64,000 bases of DNA from Polytrichum commune (taxonomy: Eukaryota; Streptophyta; Polytrichopsida; Polytrichales; Polytrichaceae). Below are positions 35,980-49,594 of the stretch, piece after piece (position 1 is the first letter of the stretch; the number at the start of each line of letters is the position of its first letter). The translations under genes were made by a program, and so were the position numbers. The notes below the pieces were generated by a model. That model did no database searches and was not told where the DNA came from. It saw only the letters and a program-made list of their open reading frames with translations. Location: NCBI GenBank assembly GCA_950295325.1, contig OX485806.1, positions 18,476,001 to 18,540,000 on the forward strand, written 5' to 3'.

Positions 35980-36099
35980 ATCCCATTCCACCAATTGACT
36001 GCATCAAGAACAACATAATTTTTCAAAGAAAAAAACTAATTGCTTGTGTCAAGAGGTAAAAAATGAAGATAAAAGTCATGCAACATTAAAATATATATA

Positions 36100-37135
36100 G
36101 AATATGAAATATATTATGAGTGATAAAGATGTAGCTGAATTCAATGCAAATTTGCAAATCATACCAAATGAAAAATGTGTCGGCAAATCTAGCTATACAA
36201 TGACAAAAAATTCAAAATTCTACACCTTGAAAGTAATAAAGCATGATCCATTTGATACCATGTAGGAATCCATGTAGACTTTACATCCATCTTGCATTCA
36301 CATACTCCCTCATTTGGTCCCTCAAGCGAACTGTGCAGCGAACTGGGACCGGCTCCGCCTTTTCCACCAATGAGAGTGCTTGAAGTGTCCTGGTCACGGG
36401 CCCTCAGTCTCGTGTGTGAAGTGGCCCTAAGTTGGTGTGTGGGCCTTGAAGGCTTTCAGGTGAGCCCAATGTAAACACCTCCGGTTTTGTTGGGTCCAAA
36501 TCCGTCATCCACAATTAGTGCACATGCCCAACAAGTGACGACCAAATGCCCAATAACTTATACAAAGTAGGAGGCACTGCACTACATTTGTGTATTCAGT
36601 GTCGTATGTTATTTCATCTCATTGTCTCAACTTTTCTAATGATATTGTCATCCCAACTCACTTTTGGTATATTCTGTATCTTAGCATTCCTGTATTGAAT
36701 AATTCCATCATGGATGTCAATATTTGGGTGAAGTAATTCTTCGTAAGTGACAGTAATGGAAAATTATCAATATATAATATACATTGTTTTACACAAGCAA
36801 TGATTAATAATGTCATGTTTACGTTTAGTGTTGGTGATAACTCATGGGCAATATTTACAATTAATAATGAGCAAGACAAATAGTGTTGGTGACACTAAAT
36901 ACAATATTCAATGTGGTAGGTATGGAATGTTGTGGTGGGGGCGGGAGCACTATTCTTTGGAAGTGAGAACTACTTGCGTGCAAGGCTTGTTATGTAAACC
37001 CCTTGTATAAGTATCTTCATGGCCATATAATATAATAGTCTCATGTACGTAGACGAAAATGTAATTTTTTAAAGAGTAAAATATGTCAACAATGCATACA
37101 TGGTTCGATTTGTTGGGAAAATGCAACTTCATTTT
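36100..37135. repeat. Left arm of long inverted repeat, unit 2
   Basis: Reverse complement of about 41060-40295, including the GAGAGTGCTTGAAGTGTCC stretch and a MITE-A fragment (36640-36930). The left arm has about 200 extra bp (36440-36640) with another MITE-A start. The two arms enclose about 3.2 kb. Confidence 0.75.
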
Positions 37136-38629
37136 TTTGGTTGAATAGTTACAAGAATTGTTCTATGAATGTTGAAGAATTAGCTCAAATAAATACATGT
37201 ATTCCGCATGATTGAAGTATGCTCCTTTTGACTATGATCAACTATTTTCGGGCTACGTGAGAACACGCCCACTCCATGTGGAAATGGAAGCCACCATTGC
37301 TTTCATATTCATCTACAAATTTAGGCAGGTTGGAAGCCTTATGAAATTAGTCCAAAGGCCCATCACAGTATTGTTCCAAATCAGGAGGACAAGGTGACGA
37401 AGTTGGAAGTGTTGCTTTAAGAGTTGAAGGCGATTAGGAGCTTGAAGGTATTATATTAACCAAAATTCCAAACCTAGTTTTGTAGCAACAATGCACTATT
37501 AAGCATTAAGTGGGTCAAACATTGCCCACTTTGAGGAGTCACGGTGGAAGTGACAATATGCCATGCATTTGTACACAAAAAATTCAATTGTCAACGATTC
37601 TACAACCAACATGACATAGCTTAGGCCATGCCTCATTAAATTAGGCATTCTATAAATACACGCATAAAAAACATAAGACAATCATAGTGGCACACATAAA
37701 TTAAGGAAAAAACATTTTAAAAACATCCAAGATGTGTTTCGACGATGAGATTGCGCAATTCGTGCTCCTATCAATCGTCTTCGTTGATCAGAGCCTTCTC
37801 ACTGTGAACACAATAAACATGCCGCACACAATGCCATTTCAAACGCATTCTATTTGTCCAATTCCGAGCACTTTCCAACCATTTCTTGAAAAATGCTTAT
37901 TTTAGGTGCCCAGGGGGCATGGCGCACATAAATTAAGCTAGTATATTTAATTTCTACAAATGCCTAATTTTATGAGGCCTGACTTAGGCTCAATGAACGC
38001 CTGCTACACTATTTATGTTGTTTAATGTGTCATATGGTATTTTATGTCATTATGGTAACTTTTTGGATGACAGTTCTTATGAATAAGTGAACAAATGGTA
38101 TACCGTCATGGATGATGGATGAGTTCATCCATCAATCCAAACCCTACCTTCTCTTGTGAGCAACTTGTGATGAGATATTGTGCGTGGATGATTCAAATTT
38201 GGATGGGAAATCACTTGTTAAGTGACAGTGATTGCAACACTGAAAGCAATGCAATTGCACAATGTAACTCCAAATAGTAAGTGACACTAAATATCATATT
38301 TAGTATGAACATTCCTCACTTGTGTCACTGAATGTTAAATTATGAAAGATTATCCATGCCAAACAATTTTTTTATGTTGACATCTAGTGAATGCGGTATT
38401 TCTAGGATTGTAATAATTTGATGTGGCCATTCACAAATAGTGTCCTTCAAATTAATTACCATAAATAGTGTAATTTTGAAGATCAGTTTCACAATTCAAA
38501 CAAACAATTTATGTGATTACCTCCCGATCGCCTTGAATGCTAATTTTTCCATCCTTAACTCATGACGTGCAAATTGTTGTACCCAAGTCTTTGATGGCTT
38601 TCTAGCGGCCACTTGGAACTCATCTCCCA
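37136..38629. other. No gene; MITE-A member and repeat fragments
   Basis: Collinear in part with 6380-7400. It contains a MITE-A at about 37988-38312 (CTACACTATTTATGTTG to CATATTTAGTATG). The stretch 37625-37985 is absent from the unit 1 counterpart and starts and ends with related GCCTCATTAAATTAGGCATT-type sequence in opposite orientation, so it is probably another small inserted element. Confidence 0.5.
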
Positions 38630-39130
38630 TTTTGCACAAGAGCGTGGAAACAAAATTGAAAAAGATGGATAAGTGAGTTGCTAGTGCCTAGTAGCTTGCT
38701 TGTAACATTGAAGTTGTATCGTACATCCCAAGGGACATCACAATCTAAAAAACAAAAAGGAACACGAATGTTAGTACATTGGCGTGTGATGTATGTTCAC
38801 CACATTTTGTGGCTACTCATGTTTGCAACATCACACTCTGCACTTTGTACTCTCTTTTAAAGTTGATGGTGTTTCCAAACCGATCGCCGTGTTAGAAAAC
38901 ACCACGATTGTGTGTTTTATATTATTCGTCGTGTTAGAGTAAAGTACATTGTATCTACCAACTTTGCATTGCAAGGATGTGAATAAGTTGTCCATCAATT
39001 TCAATGTCAGGGACGTGATGCACTTCTATTGGCCCAACAAAGCCTCGTCAACTGTGAAACATTGTTTACTAAGTACTTTGTGGTTCATTTTTTTGGAAAC
39101 CAAACTATGGTATAATGAGTACACCTATAA
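38630..39130. repeat. 550-bp repeat, unit 2 copy
   Basis: The only full copy in unit 2; about 15 bp are missing near 38693 relative to the others. See 5930-6480 for content. Confidence 0.7.
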
Positions 39131-39942
39131 TCATATTCTTAAGCATTGGCCTATAGGTACAAATGCTATCACTAATTGAGCTTTATTATTGCTGTCTGAT
39201 TGAAAAACAATTCAACAAATCTAAGTACATTGAATATGATATTGAGTGTCGTATGGCATTTTATGTCACCGCGGTAACTTTTATAGTGACACTTTCTATG
39301 AATAAGTTTACAATAAGTATCATCCCGACTTACTTTTAGTTCATCCAAACGCCAATTATTGATACAAACTCAAGTATAATTTTCATCGTAGCAAATTTGT
39401 GATGAAATATTATCATAGATGATTGAAATTTGGATGAAAAATCACGTGGTAAGTGACAATATTTGCAACATTGTAAATCTATAATGCCCGTTTTTTTTAA
39501 TTTTTGTAGAGAATTATGAAAATTTTGAGGATGGCTACATGCTAATTACAACATTTCACTAGTGATGTGTGATGTTCAATTGATGATTTTCACCCCCCGG
39601 GAAGGGGGGGGGGGGGCTCAATTTAGTTCAAATTATGAGGAATTGGTTTGTAAAGTATACATATGAGATGGATAGTTTTTCCTTCTGATTATCTGAAATA
39701 AATAAACAAGGTAGTATGAATTTTGGGGACAGGTAATTGTCCCTTGAGGTCACCCTAGGATTCTCCCATGAAGAATTTATTCTATCCCAACACACCTTAG
39801 ATGCCCTAAAGTTCATATGTATTCATTAATGAAGCAATAAATTTTGTCATCCTTTGTCAACCAAAAAAGAAATGAAGCCTTATTTCCCCAGCACATCAAA
39901 CCATGTATGCAAAAGTGACATATTTTACTCTTAAACAAACTT

Positions 39943-40291
39943 CTCGGGGGGGGGGGGGGGGGGCAGTGTGTTAAAAAGTTAAGGATATAGGTGCGAACAA
40001 CCACTATTTTATAGGGGGGTATTACTTTCAAATCTTTTTTTTTTTCACATGCTATCATTATGTAAATTTCTACTTTGGCTTAATAGAAAAATGGCTTGCA
40101 TTACTTATGATTCCAAATTACCTATTATTCCATACCCTATAGTACTTTAAAGATGTCCAGTGCCATTTTTGATACCCTATATTACTCTTAAGCCCAATTA
40201 TAATTTTTTGCTCCCATGTTTTTAAAATACCCTATCATTTGTTCGCACGTGTATTGCTACTCCAACCAATGACTACCCCCCCCCCCCAAAG
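39943..40291. mobile_element. Poly(G)-ended hAT-like element, unit 2 only
   Basis: CTC plus 18 G at the left, 12 C plus AAAG at the right. The interior matches 26346-26686. Unit 1 has an uninserted site at 11029-11036 (AAAAATTT); the flanks here are ACAAACTT and AAAAATTT, a plausible decayed 8-bp duplication. Confidence 0.78.
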
Positions 40292-40294
40292 AAA

Positions 40295-41098
40295 AATTTA
40301 CATTTTCGTTTGCGAAATGAGAGTATTATATTTTATGGCCATGAAGATACTTATATACGGGGTTTACATAAAAATCCTTGTACGCAAGTAGTTCTCACTT
40401 CCAAAGAATAGCGCTCCCACCCCCACCACAAGGTTACATACCTACCACATTGAATATTGTATTAGTGTAACCAACACTATTTGTCTTGCTCATTATTAAT
40501 TGTAAATACCACCCATGAGTTATCACCAATACTAAACGTAAACCTGACATTATTAGTCGTTGCTTGTGTAAAACAATGTATATTATATATTGATAATTTT
40601 GCATTACTGTCATTTACTAAGAATTACTTCACCCAAATATTGACATCCATGATGGAATTATTCAATATATGAATGCTAAGATATAGAATATACCAAAAGT
40701 GAATGAACCAAAAGTGAATTGGGATGACAATATCATGAAACGTATTGATAAGAAATGTCATTAGACTTAGGGCCATTTCACACACGAGACTGAGGTCCCG
40801 TGACCAGTACACTTCAAGCACTCTCATTGGTGGGAAAGGTGGAGCCGGTCCCAGTTCGCTTCACACTTCACTTGAGGGACTAACGGAGGGAGTATGTGAA
40901 TGCAAGATGGATGTAAATTGTACATGGATTCCTACATGGCATCGAATGAATCATGCTTTATTACTTTCAAGGTGTAGAGTTTTGAGTTTTACGTAATTGT
41001 ATAGCTAGATTCGCCAAAACATTTTTCATTTGGTATAATTTGCAAATTTGCATTAAATTTAGATAGATCTTTATCACTCATAAGAAATTTCATATATA

Positions 41099-41130
<32 letters not shown>

Positions 41131-41310
41131 TCTTATGTTGCATGACTGTTATCTCATTTTATGACCTCCTGACACAAGGGATTAGTTTTTAAATTGAGAA
41201 AATTATGTTGTTCTTGATGCAGTCAATTGGTGGAATGGGATTACTACACTAAATATTGTATTAAGTGTCACCAATTTTATTCTTCTTGCTTGATATTACT
41301 TGTAACCCGC
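40295..41310. repeat. Right arm of long inverted repeat, unit 2
   Basis: Inverse of 36100-37135 and, at its far end, of 35900-36100. It ends with a MITE-A terminus at about 41244. Collinear with 11040-12010 in unit 1. Confidence 0.7.
41105..41130. repeat. (AT)n microsatellite
   Basis: About 13 AT units. The unit 1 position (about 11835) has only a short interrupted TATGTATATATG, so the array expanded in this copy or shrank in the other. Confidence 0.9.
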
Positions 41311-43100
41311 CCTATACTTCTCCACATTTGGCGCAAAATATCTTAAGCGATCAGTCATGGCCGCCTCTACTCTAGAGTGGTTCAATATGTTGAGGTAGAA
41401 TTAGAAGTCCAAAAGCTTATAGTCTTTGGTGTTATTATAGTAATTTAAGCATTGTGAAAGCTTCTAGGGTCTTTTGAAAGGATTGAAGTATGTAAGACTT
41501 CTCTATGCAGCTTACTTCATAGAGGACCCAATATTCACTCTACATGGCTTAGAATGGGGTAAACATTCACAATACGGTAGATGGATCTGAAGTGGTTTGC
41601 TTTCTTAATTAGACCCCTATATTTGATTGGTATGAGGTTTGGTGAGGATCAAAGAGTAAACATCACAAAGACATATGTTTAAAGGAATTTGGACTATGTC
41701 CTGCTATAATAATAACCTCTCTACACTCAATAGTGAACCCAATTGGGAGGACCTATGTATTCATTCAAGAAATCAACAAACATGCACTTCCAATAACTCT
41801 AAGTATATGAGGGAAGACATGTTTTCAATCCAAATTTGGAGATATTTTATCGTAGATGTGCTAATGCAACACGAGTTTTGTTATGTAAATCTAATTGGTA
41901 GAGGTTGGAGAACATGAAAACGATCAATCAACACCCACAGACCCCATCTACTAACTGGGAAGGTGAAAACATTGAACACTAGATATAGAGCCCGGAATGT
42001 AGAAGGTAAAAAAACACAACTGGTTATGTTGAGTATGCATATTAGTGTGAATTATATAGCTAATAAAAATAAAAATTAAAGTTGTTGGTGACACTTTGAT
42101 AATAGCTGGTGCACCTCATATTGACACCCGCCCGATTGTTGGCACACAATGATATCGTTCACACTCATTTTCATAAGGTAGATGGTCCTAAATGGTAGGT
42201 CCTAAATGGTTACTCTTGCCAACTAGCCCTATTCTCCAAGGATATGTAGCAGTCCAAGATAATTAGTAGATTCACATTGAGGCCATAGCCACTTCTCTCA
42301 TAATTTTGGAACTCATATGAATATCATATTCATGATCAAAGTGAAGATTCTTGTGTTAACTGGTCATTTAGGTCATATAGGAGAATGTTGTTATTAAATT
42401 GTCGTCCACCTTATTATGGATTCTCCAAAACCTATACGTGTTCAAGAGAGACCCCGAATGCCAATCTATCCCAAGTTTGGAACAAAAAAACCCAATAAAG
42501 ACATCCTCCCAATTGCAAGAAGGCTGGATTTACATGAAACATCCCATGACCAGCCTGTTAAGGTTTTAGGAGATTTGAAGTGTCATTTCTTTTACAAATG
42601 ACATGCCTAGCCCTATGAACGGGGAGAACCGACCGCTAGTTAGTTACCGCAAAGAGCTGGTTGAAGTTCAAGACTTCAGGAAAACTGCAGTTCACTTTTG
42701 AGAATATACCCCAAATTCATAAGAAAACCCAAAAGATGTCAACATGTAACCGGCTGGACTTGGAACACTACGAACTCCACCGATTATGCCCAAAACTCTC
42801 CCTGGAAACTGGCCCAACCCCCAGCTGTAAGAATTCACATAAAGAACCCAATCTTAGCGACACCAGGGGCCAAATGACATTATTACTAGAAAACATATTT
42901 CTATATAATTGCAGTCAATAAAGGCCCCTTTTCAGCTTAATATACTGCGTTGACTGCATTGGACTGCGTTGGACGAGTTTCCGTAGACACCGCGAATCCC
43001 TAGCCCATGTGTGAATGACTTTCAAGTAGTTTGCAAATTGTTCAATACAAATCTTTTAACGGTTTTATGAACACCTGGTCAAGTACAACTTTTTCTCGAT
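41311..43100. other. No gene seen
   Basis: Collinear with 12011-14400 in unit 1 apart from the roughly 610-bp difference at 42385. Neither copy has a frame kept open in both. Confidence 0.55.
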
Positions 43101-43153
43101 ATTAGGCAAGCTCGTCCTATGTTCATCTTTATACAATCTCAGAGAAACAAACA

Positions 43154-43815
43154 CTATAAATTCCCAGGATCTCCGACAACTGAAGAAACAGTCGATTTAC
43201 ACCTTCTCTGGCCGCTCGTGAAGGTATTGCACATGTGTACGTTGTTGCAATAAGTGTCGAGGCCGATGCCTCCATTGCTGCTGACACAGTTCCGTGCGTT
43301 ACTGGACGGGCGGGCCATGTCCTTCCGAAGAGCTCGAGTGGCAGGCATCTTGTTCATTGAATCTCTGAGTTGTGTGGCGAGTTGCCAGCTTGCATGTCTA
43401 AGTTAGTCGAGCGTGGCAAGTGCAGCTCTTGGAATGGGCTGAGTCTGTGAGTCAAGTGCAGCATCCCTGCCACTCGCTCTTTGATGGAAACTTGACGCTG
43501 GGGAGCAGCAGCACTTCTTGAGAGGCTGGAACGACGAGAGACGGCAGAGCTTTTGGGGAAGAATGCTCTCACTACGGTTGCCATGGTGGCCGTTGGAATC
43601 CCACCAAAACCTCCATTCTCGTCAAGGGTTAGCTTCAGAATATTTGAGGCCTGCCTGTGTGGAGGTGGATCGGCCGATGTTATGCACACGGAGCATCTGT
43701 AGTGCCAGTCCTGGATATGCAGTTTCCAGAAGCTTGTAATCAAACAAGGACAGCGAACTTCAATTTCATCTGTGAGGTGCTTGTCCAACGATCTCACTCC
43801 AATATCTTGAAACAT
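43154..43815 (-). pseudogene. GC-richer unrecognised open frames, unit 2 copy
   Basis: Counterpart of 14410-15110. Minus-strand frames are 43815-43354 (153 codons) and 43357-43154 (67 codons). The core with TATMATVVRAFFPKSS and SIKERVAGMLHLTHRLSPF is shared with unit 1. The upstream part differs because of an extra base near 43665, so the long frame starts differently. No family was recognised; a decayed or captured gene piece is likely. Confidence 0.3.
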
Positions 43816-45112
43816 GTGTCTTTATGTTGTTTGTTATATGGACCTCATTGAAGCCTAAATCCCTCAACTATATAATAGAATATGTATACGACTTATAATC
43901 CCACTCATCACAAAGGGTCTCTAGATTTGTATATCCACAATGATTTCATTGTAATTGAAGCATGTTGAACTACATATGCATACTAAACACAGGCTTTGAA
44001 TTCACATGTCATGATTGATGGATCTTATAATATTCTAATGAAATGTCATTTGAATCAATGTTGAGATACTTCATAAAAGACACTAAATCCTCAAGGGTCG
44101 GGAACGACAATGACATTGTACAGAATTGGAGTATGTGCTCAAATAAAATGAGCCATTCTATGTTCATTGCAGTTAACAAAAATGGCAAGACCTATGCGAT
44201 CAATTACAAAGAAATAAGAACATACACTTTCACCTCCTAGAAGTCGAAAGTGCCTATTCTACAACCACATACATACCTACCTTAATGAAGTTCCTTGCAT
44301 GGTCCGTGCTTTTCGAACTTGCTCCCGCAGAAAAAGAAAATAAAACATAAAACAAATGAACATTGATATTAGCTACCAGCATGATGTTGAAGCCCGTTGA
44401 CCCTATCTTGTTCAAGACTTCCCTTGTCCACAACAATGTTTGCTGCCTATTTTGTTCACAATCCCCTCCTGCACCAAAATAACTACCCATCGTGATGGTT
44501 ATGAATTTTACTATGAGTGCCCCCCGCCCCCCCAACCGCGGGTAGATTTACCAATGCAACAAGATTTTTTTTGTAGAAATCTTATCAGTAGAGGTTGGAG
44601 AACAGGAAAATTGAATCAAATAACACCCACATACCTTAAACCATTGATCATGAGGGTTGTGTGAGTGAGAGGATGGGGATAGTTAAATTAAGATGGTAGC
44701 CCTTTTTTGTTCTTTCATTATTTGGAGATATTATGGAAGTTATCCAATGCAGCTCTAGAATGTTATGCTCTAGTATGTAATTGCAATTGTGTAGAAAAGG
44801 ATGTGTGGCATATAAAGTCAATTTTCTAGTTATGGAATTTTCAAAGATTTCAATGGTCATGACTCACGGGGCCTCAAGCCACGAGCTTAATTTGGTGCCC
44901 CTTAGCCACATAAATTGGTCATCGACTTGTCTAATAACCCTTAAGCATTTAAGATTTCCTATCCAAGTTTCAAATAAGAACATGAGGTACATAATTCCCT
45001 TTCAAGCCAATTACGTCTAAAGTCACCGAGGAGTCTACTTTTTCACTTTTCATCCACTTTCTCAAAATGGAACAGGTGTGGAAGAGACTTGGGGTGTCCG
45101 TTGTGTTCCAAA
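43816..45112. other. No gene seen; mixed repeats
   Basis: 43840-44070 is a relative of 2560-2860. From 44252 it is collinear with 15306 in unit 1 and, inverted, with 63710 in unit 3. A C-rich tract at 44520-44531 varies in length among the three copies (15577-15592; 63426-63448). Confidence 0.5.
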
Positions 45113-46282
45113 CTGCACTAACTAGTGTATTAAGTGTCATATGGTATTTTATGTTACTACAATAAACTCTTCTAGAGACGAGTTTAGAAATATTGTCATC
45201 TCAACTTACTTTCAAATCATCTAAATGCCAATTATTAAACAAAGTTTGGTATAATTTGCATCCTAACAAATTTATGATGAAATGTTGTCATGGATGATTG
45301 GAATATCTCGGGGCGATCACACCCCCTTACGTTTCATAACCACGTGAAATAATGGGATATTTAATGGGGGCTATTTATGCACCTCTCAATATTTTTTCCC
45401 TCCCTATTTGTAGATAAAAAGCTACTTTAACGTATTTCTTAGCATCCTATATTTATTTTTAATTGTTTAGAGGGGCTAATTTTTGGCACAATCTATTCTA
45501 TAAATCATACAAATACCAAATACTGGACAAAAAAAACTATAGCATTGCGAAACCGACTATGTGAGCAACAAACGTTCCATACCATTGTCATTCATTTGTT
45601 TCCAATTAGTAATACCAATCCTAAACCCTGCAAAGTATCATTCGAAACACGACCAAAAACACTTGGATATTAGTTAAAGGGTCCCACATGTTCAGCGTCC
45701 TTGCAAAACTGAACCGCCATTAAGTTTTGCCAGCACATTCCTTCTCCCAAAAAATTCCCACAACATTTCCCTCCATACTAACGCGCTTGATTCAAAGTTG
45801 AATAGAAACTACACACTTCTTTATCCAGGCAATCAAACTCATAATTATTCTACTCATCCTACTACACACTTTTAGGAGGATCCTATGTCTATGACCATGT
45901 TTTTTTTTTTCATACTGATTACTATTACGAACCCTATTGTACATATAATCATGTAGAGGACAAATTTCCAATGCTATGGTAGATCTAACGAAATTGAAAA
46001 TTTCACCCTAAACAAAAATAAATTGACCCCCTTTTTTTTATCTCATGTAGTTTTCTAAAGTTCCAATAGTCACCTCCCCGAGTGAAATATGGCTAAACAA
46101 ATCACTTAGTAAGTGCTAGAAATGGCAATACTGTAAATTTATACTGCCCAAAACAATTTATAAGGAATGACAAATAACGTTAGGTCAATATAGAGTGTCG
46201 GTGACACTGCGCTAGGGTTTACATTTATAATTGAGCAAGACAATTAGAATTGGTGATACTAAATACATTACTTACTGTAGTG
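45113..46282. mobile_element. MITE-A interrupted by hAT-like element, unit 2
   Basis: Same nested arrangement as 16173-17345. The inner element is 45307-46082 (CTCGGGGCGATCAC to CACCTCCCCGAG). The right half of this stretch is nearly identical to unit 1, while the left half is clearly diverged. Confidence 0.75.
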
Positions 46283-49200
46283 ACCATGTAACTAATCTTA
46301 TTTATAAGTGGGTTGTTGAGAGATTGTTTAGAGACAACTAACATGTTGAATTATACACTTGTGACATGATTTTGTCTTGTATGTGTTGTGGGGAGCAGAT
46401 CTTACAATTTTGATTTCTCTAGGCCCCCATTAATGACAACAATATGGCAAATATTAAGGTGTTTGGGCCTTCAAAGCTCATTCTTAAAATTTGACCTCTA
46501 TATTCCATGGCAAGGTTCGTAGTAAAGAATGTATTCACGTCTTATAGTTGAGAGAACTTACCAGTCCCATGAAATGTCATTTGAATCAATGTTGAGTGAA
46601 TCATTAGCCTAAATGTTGAGTTACTACATTAAAAAGATATAATACCCTGAAGGATATGCAGCAACATTGACGTCACATCAAACGATGGTTACTTCGATTT
46701 GGTCGACGTTGGAGTATGTGCTCAAATCAAGTTAACTGGTCTAATCTTAATTCCGGTTAACAAACTTGGTAAATACTTCAAAGAATAAATAGGATCTTCA
46801 CTTCCACCTTCCATAATTTTTGCATTCAAGCCCCGATTTTTCAAACTTCAAATGACCATCCACGTAATTCGCCATAGTTGCAAACTGGACGACGCAATCT
46901 TTGATCTGATCCAACGGCCAAGAAATCGTGTGGGGAGTATCGAGTTGGAAGTACCCACAATAGCGCCACACGCCTACCTCAATGAAGTTGTTCATACTAT
47001 TGGTGCTCTTCATGCTCACTCATAAAACTAACTATTGTTCATGATGGCTCCAAGCCTAGTCGTTTGGTGCGGGGTAATTCAAGAACACCTTTCATTAATG
47101 CAAATTGGTTCCATCAATTATATGAAGATTTTCATGGTGACATCGCCCAATACGCATGCAAGCTTTGTGACCAAAACCGCTTTCCGAGTGTCTACACCCA
47201 CAGCGGATCGGCTAGCGTCGAATTCAGAGCACCACTCCCCAAAAATCCAAGTGAAGCTTCTTCTTGAGTGACGATCATCGACGGTTTTGTCGAACATCGA
47301 CAGTGACATCCCACAACAAAACTATCGAGTGGACACGTGGATGTGATTGGTAGATGGCAACTGCAAGGCTTATACCTGGGGAGGAGGCCGTGAACTCCCG
47401 TGTATTTTAAGGGTCGAGTGCGATAAATGGGTTATTCATTACCCAGGGGGGAGGGGGTAAGAGGGAGTATTATGTTTTTCCAGGAGAATTTCTTAGCACC
47501 CTTGAATTATGAGAATGATTTTTCTAAGATGAGGTATTTTTGGAGACCTCGTTAGTGCCTAAAGCATGTATTTCTTTACACCCTACAATTGTTACAAATT
47601 GTAAGATTGTACTTTGACACAAATTTGGATGCAAATTTCAAATCAACATCAAATGTACCACTTTGGTGGATGCATTTTCTCATGCACATTGATGACGTGG
47701 AGTCCTTGAATTGTGTTCATTGTATTCAATTCTTGTAGCCCATGGTTCATCACTTCTAGAAGGTAGGTAGTTTTATTTCTATCTGGAGCCCTACATTATG
47801 TATAAAGGTAGATCATACATATATGGGATGCTTGTGTGGACCTACTTCGTTTATAAAATCCACCCAACATGTATACATGACCACCTCTCTTCTATCACAC
47901 ACCGTTTTCTAAAGGAATGTTGGTGGACCTCTTCCCCCCCCTCACCAAAAAAGAAGAAACCATGGGGCTTATACACTAATATCATGTGCGATCAAGTTGT
48001 TTTTGTGAACAACTTGCATGTTCACTCATGCTACCTTGGGTCACTATGAGTTAGATTGCAAAAACTTATAACTTTGGTTAGTTATCGATATATCAACCAC
48101 AATAAAATAAACCAACAAGTACTTGATTTCTATATTGTTGTTGTGTCCATAAATACTCAAAATAGTGGTTGTTCTTTTTATAAATTAGCGTGGGCAACCT
48201 GATCGTAAGTCTTAGTTTAGCTAAGAATGGACACTAGAAATATATGTGTAACGGTGAAATTATACTATGTGCTCGTAATACATCGACTATTCTAATTTTC
48301 AATAGCCATCGGCAATTGGGAGGGCCTAAGGATCACTCACACAGTACGTGAATCTTCAATTTTTGCTCCAATGGCTTTTTCATCCAAATCCCGATGTTGA
48401 ACTTCCAAATAGCAATATATGTGATTTGCAATTGTTACCGGAAGAGAATAATGTACATATATCCGATCCGATATTCAAATAAGGTTGTGGAGTTGGAAGT
48501 GTCCACAATAGGGCCACATACTCGGGTGAGGGTCCCTCACTTGTAGCTTTCTCATAACCATTATATTATTGGTCATAGTAAAAATCTAGGTTTAATATTG
48601 AAACCAATCATATGTTGAAAAACAACAAACCTATGAGTAGTTACTATTTCAGCACCCTTTTCTTTCACCTAGTGAAGATCTCAATTATAGTCGTTTTTGG
48701 AGTTTTGTGGTGTTATAAGTGTTTATGCAATTTGCACATGATTGTTTTAAAAATTGATTACGTGCACTTTCAAATATCATATCATACTACATTTTAAATA
48801 GTAGGATGTCATATTTTGTTTCAAGTTAGAAAATTGTGTGCTTCAAAATGGTTCGAAATGGTTATCCACACTAGGTAATTGAAGTAAAGGGTGTGATATA
48901 GATTGGAGGTGCCTTTGATGGATGATGTATAAACCGTTGTTATCAATTGTGTTTTCTTGCATTTTTTTTCATTTGACCATGATTTGTGGTCCAAATCTCC
49001 GCACATATGGCATAGAACTTCATTGTATCTAGGCACATGCGTCCATTGAGTAGGTAAAACCATGACAAATTATATTTTTCCTCGGAAATATGACATTTCA
49101 ATTGATTTGGTTTTGGAAATGGTATTAGATTCCACAAACTTAGGATGATGTGCTCCGGTTGGAAAATCGGAAGGAATCAACCGTCAATTTACAATGGCCT

Positions 49201-49459
49201 TATTTTTATCTATTCTTAAATTCCTAGATTCCAAATGGAAAAGTTTAAGTAGGTGTCACCTAGCCCAAGCCACATATATGGTGGAGATATAATTAATGTA
49301 TTCAACTACATACGATATATATAGAACCTAGAAATCATGTAGATTTATGGTAGGTTTCAACTTGGACCACAAATTTTACAAAGTTGATGTGACATGCCAC
49401 AACGACCTTCAAAATTTTGTGCGAATGAAGATGTGGTACATTCATTGCTTTTGGCACAA
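46283..49459. other. No gene; upstream region of BURP-2
   Basis: Collinear with 17346-21084. The open frame at 47064-47267 parallels 18131-18334. The position at about 47903-47910 is the empty site of the unit 1 element 18980-19526. Confidence 0.5.
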
Positions 49460-49475
49460 CCAATCGGGCTATAAA
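49460..49475 (+). promoter_or_regulatory. CCAAT and TATA boxes of BURP-2
   Basis: CCAAT at 49460-49464 and TATAAA at 49470-49475, about 120 bp before the ATG, as in BURP-1. Confidence 0.6.
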
Positions 49476-49594
49476 GGGATTCATTTTTTCGCTCAGTCTT
49501 CATCCTATTGAGCGTTCGTGATCAACTCCTATCCTCTACCTCACTAAGTCCTATATTTGTAGTTTGTGTCATTTTGTAGAGTGTGGTACATCCG

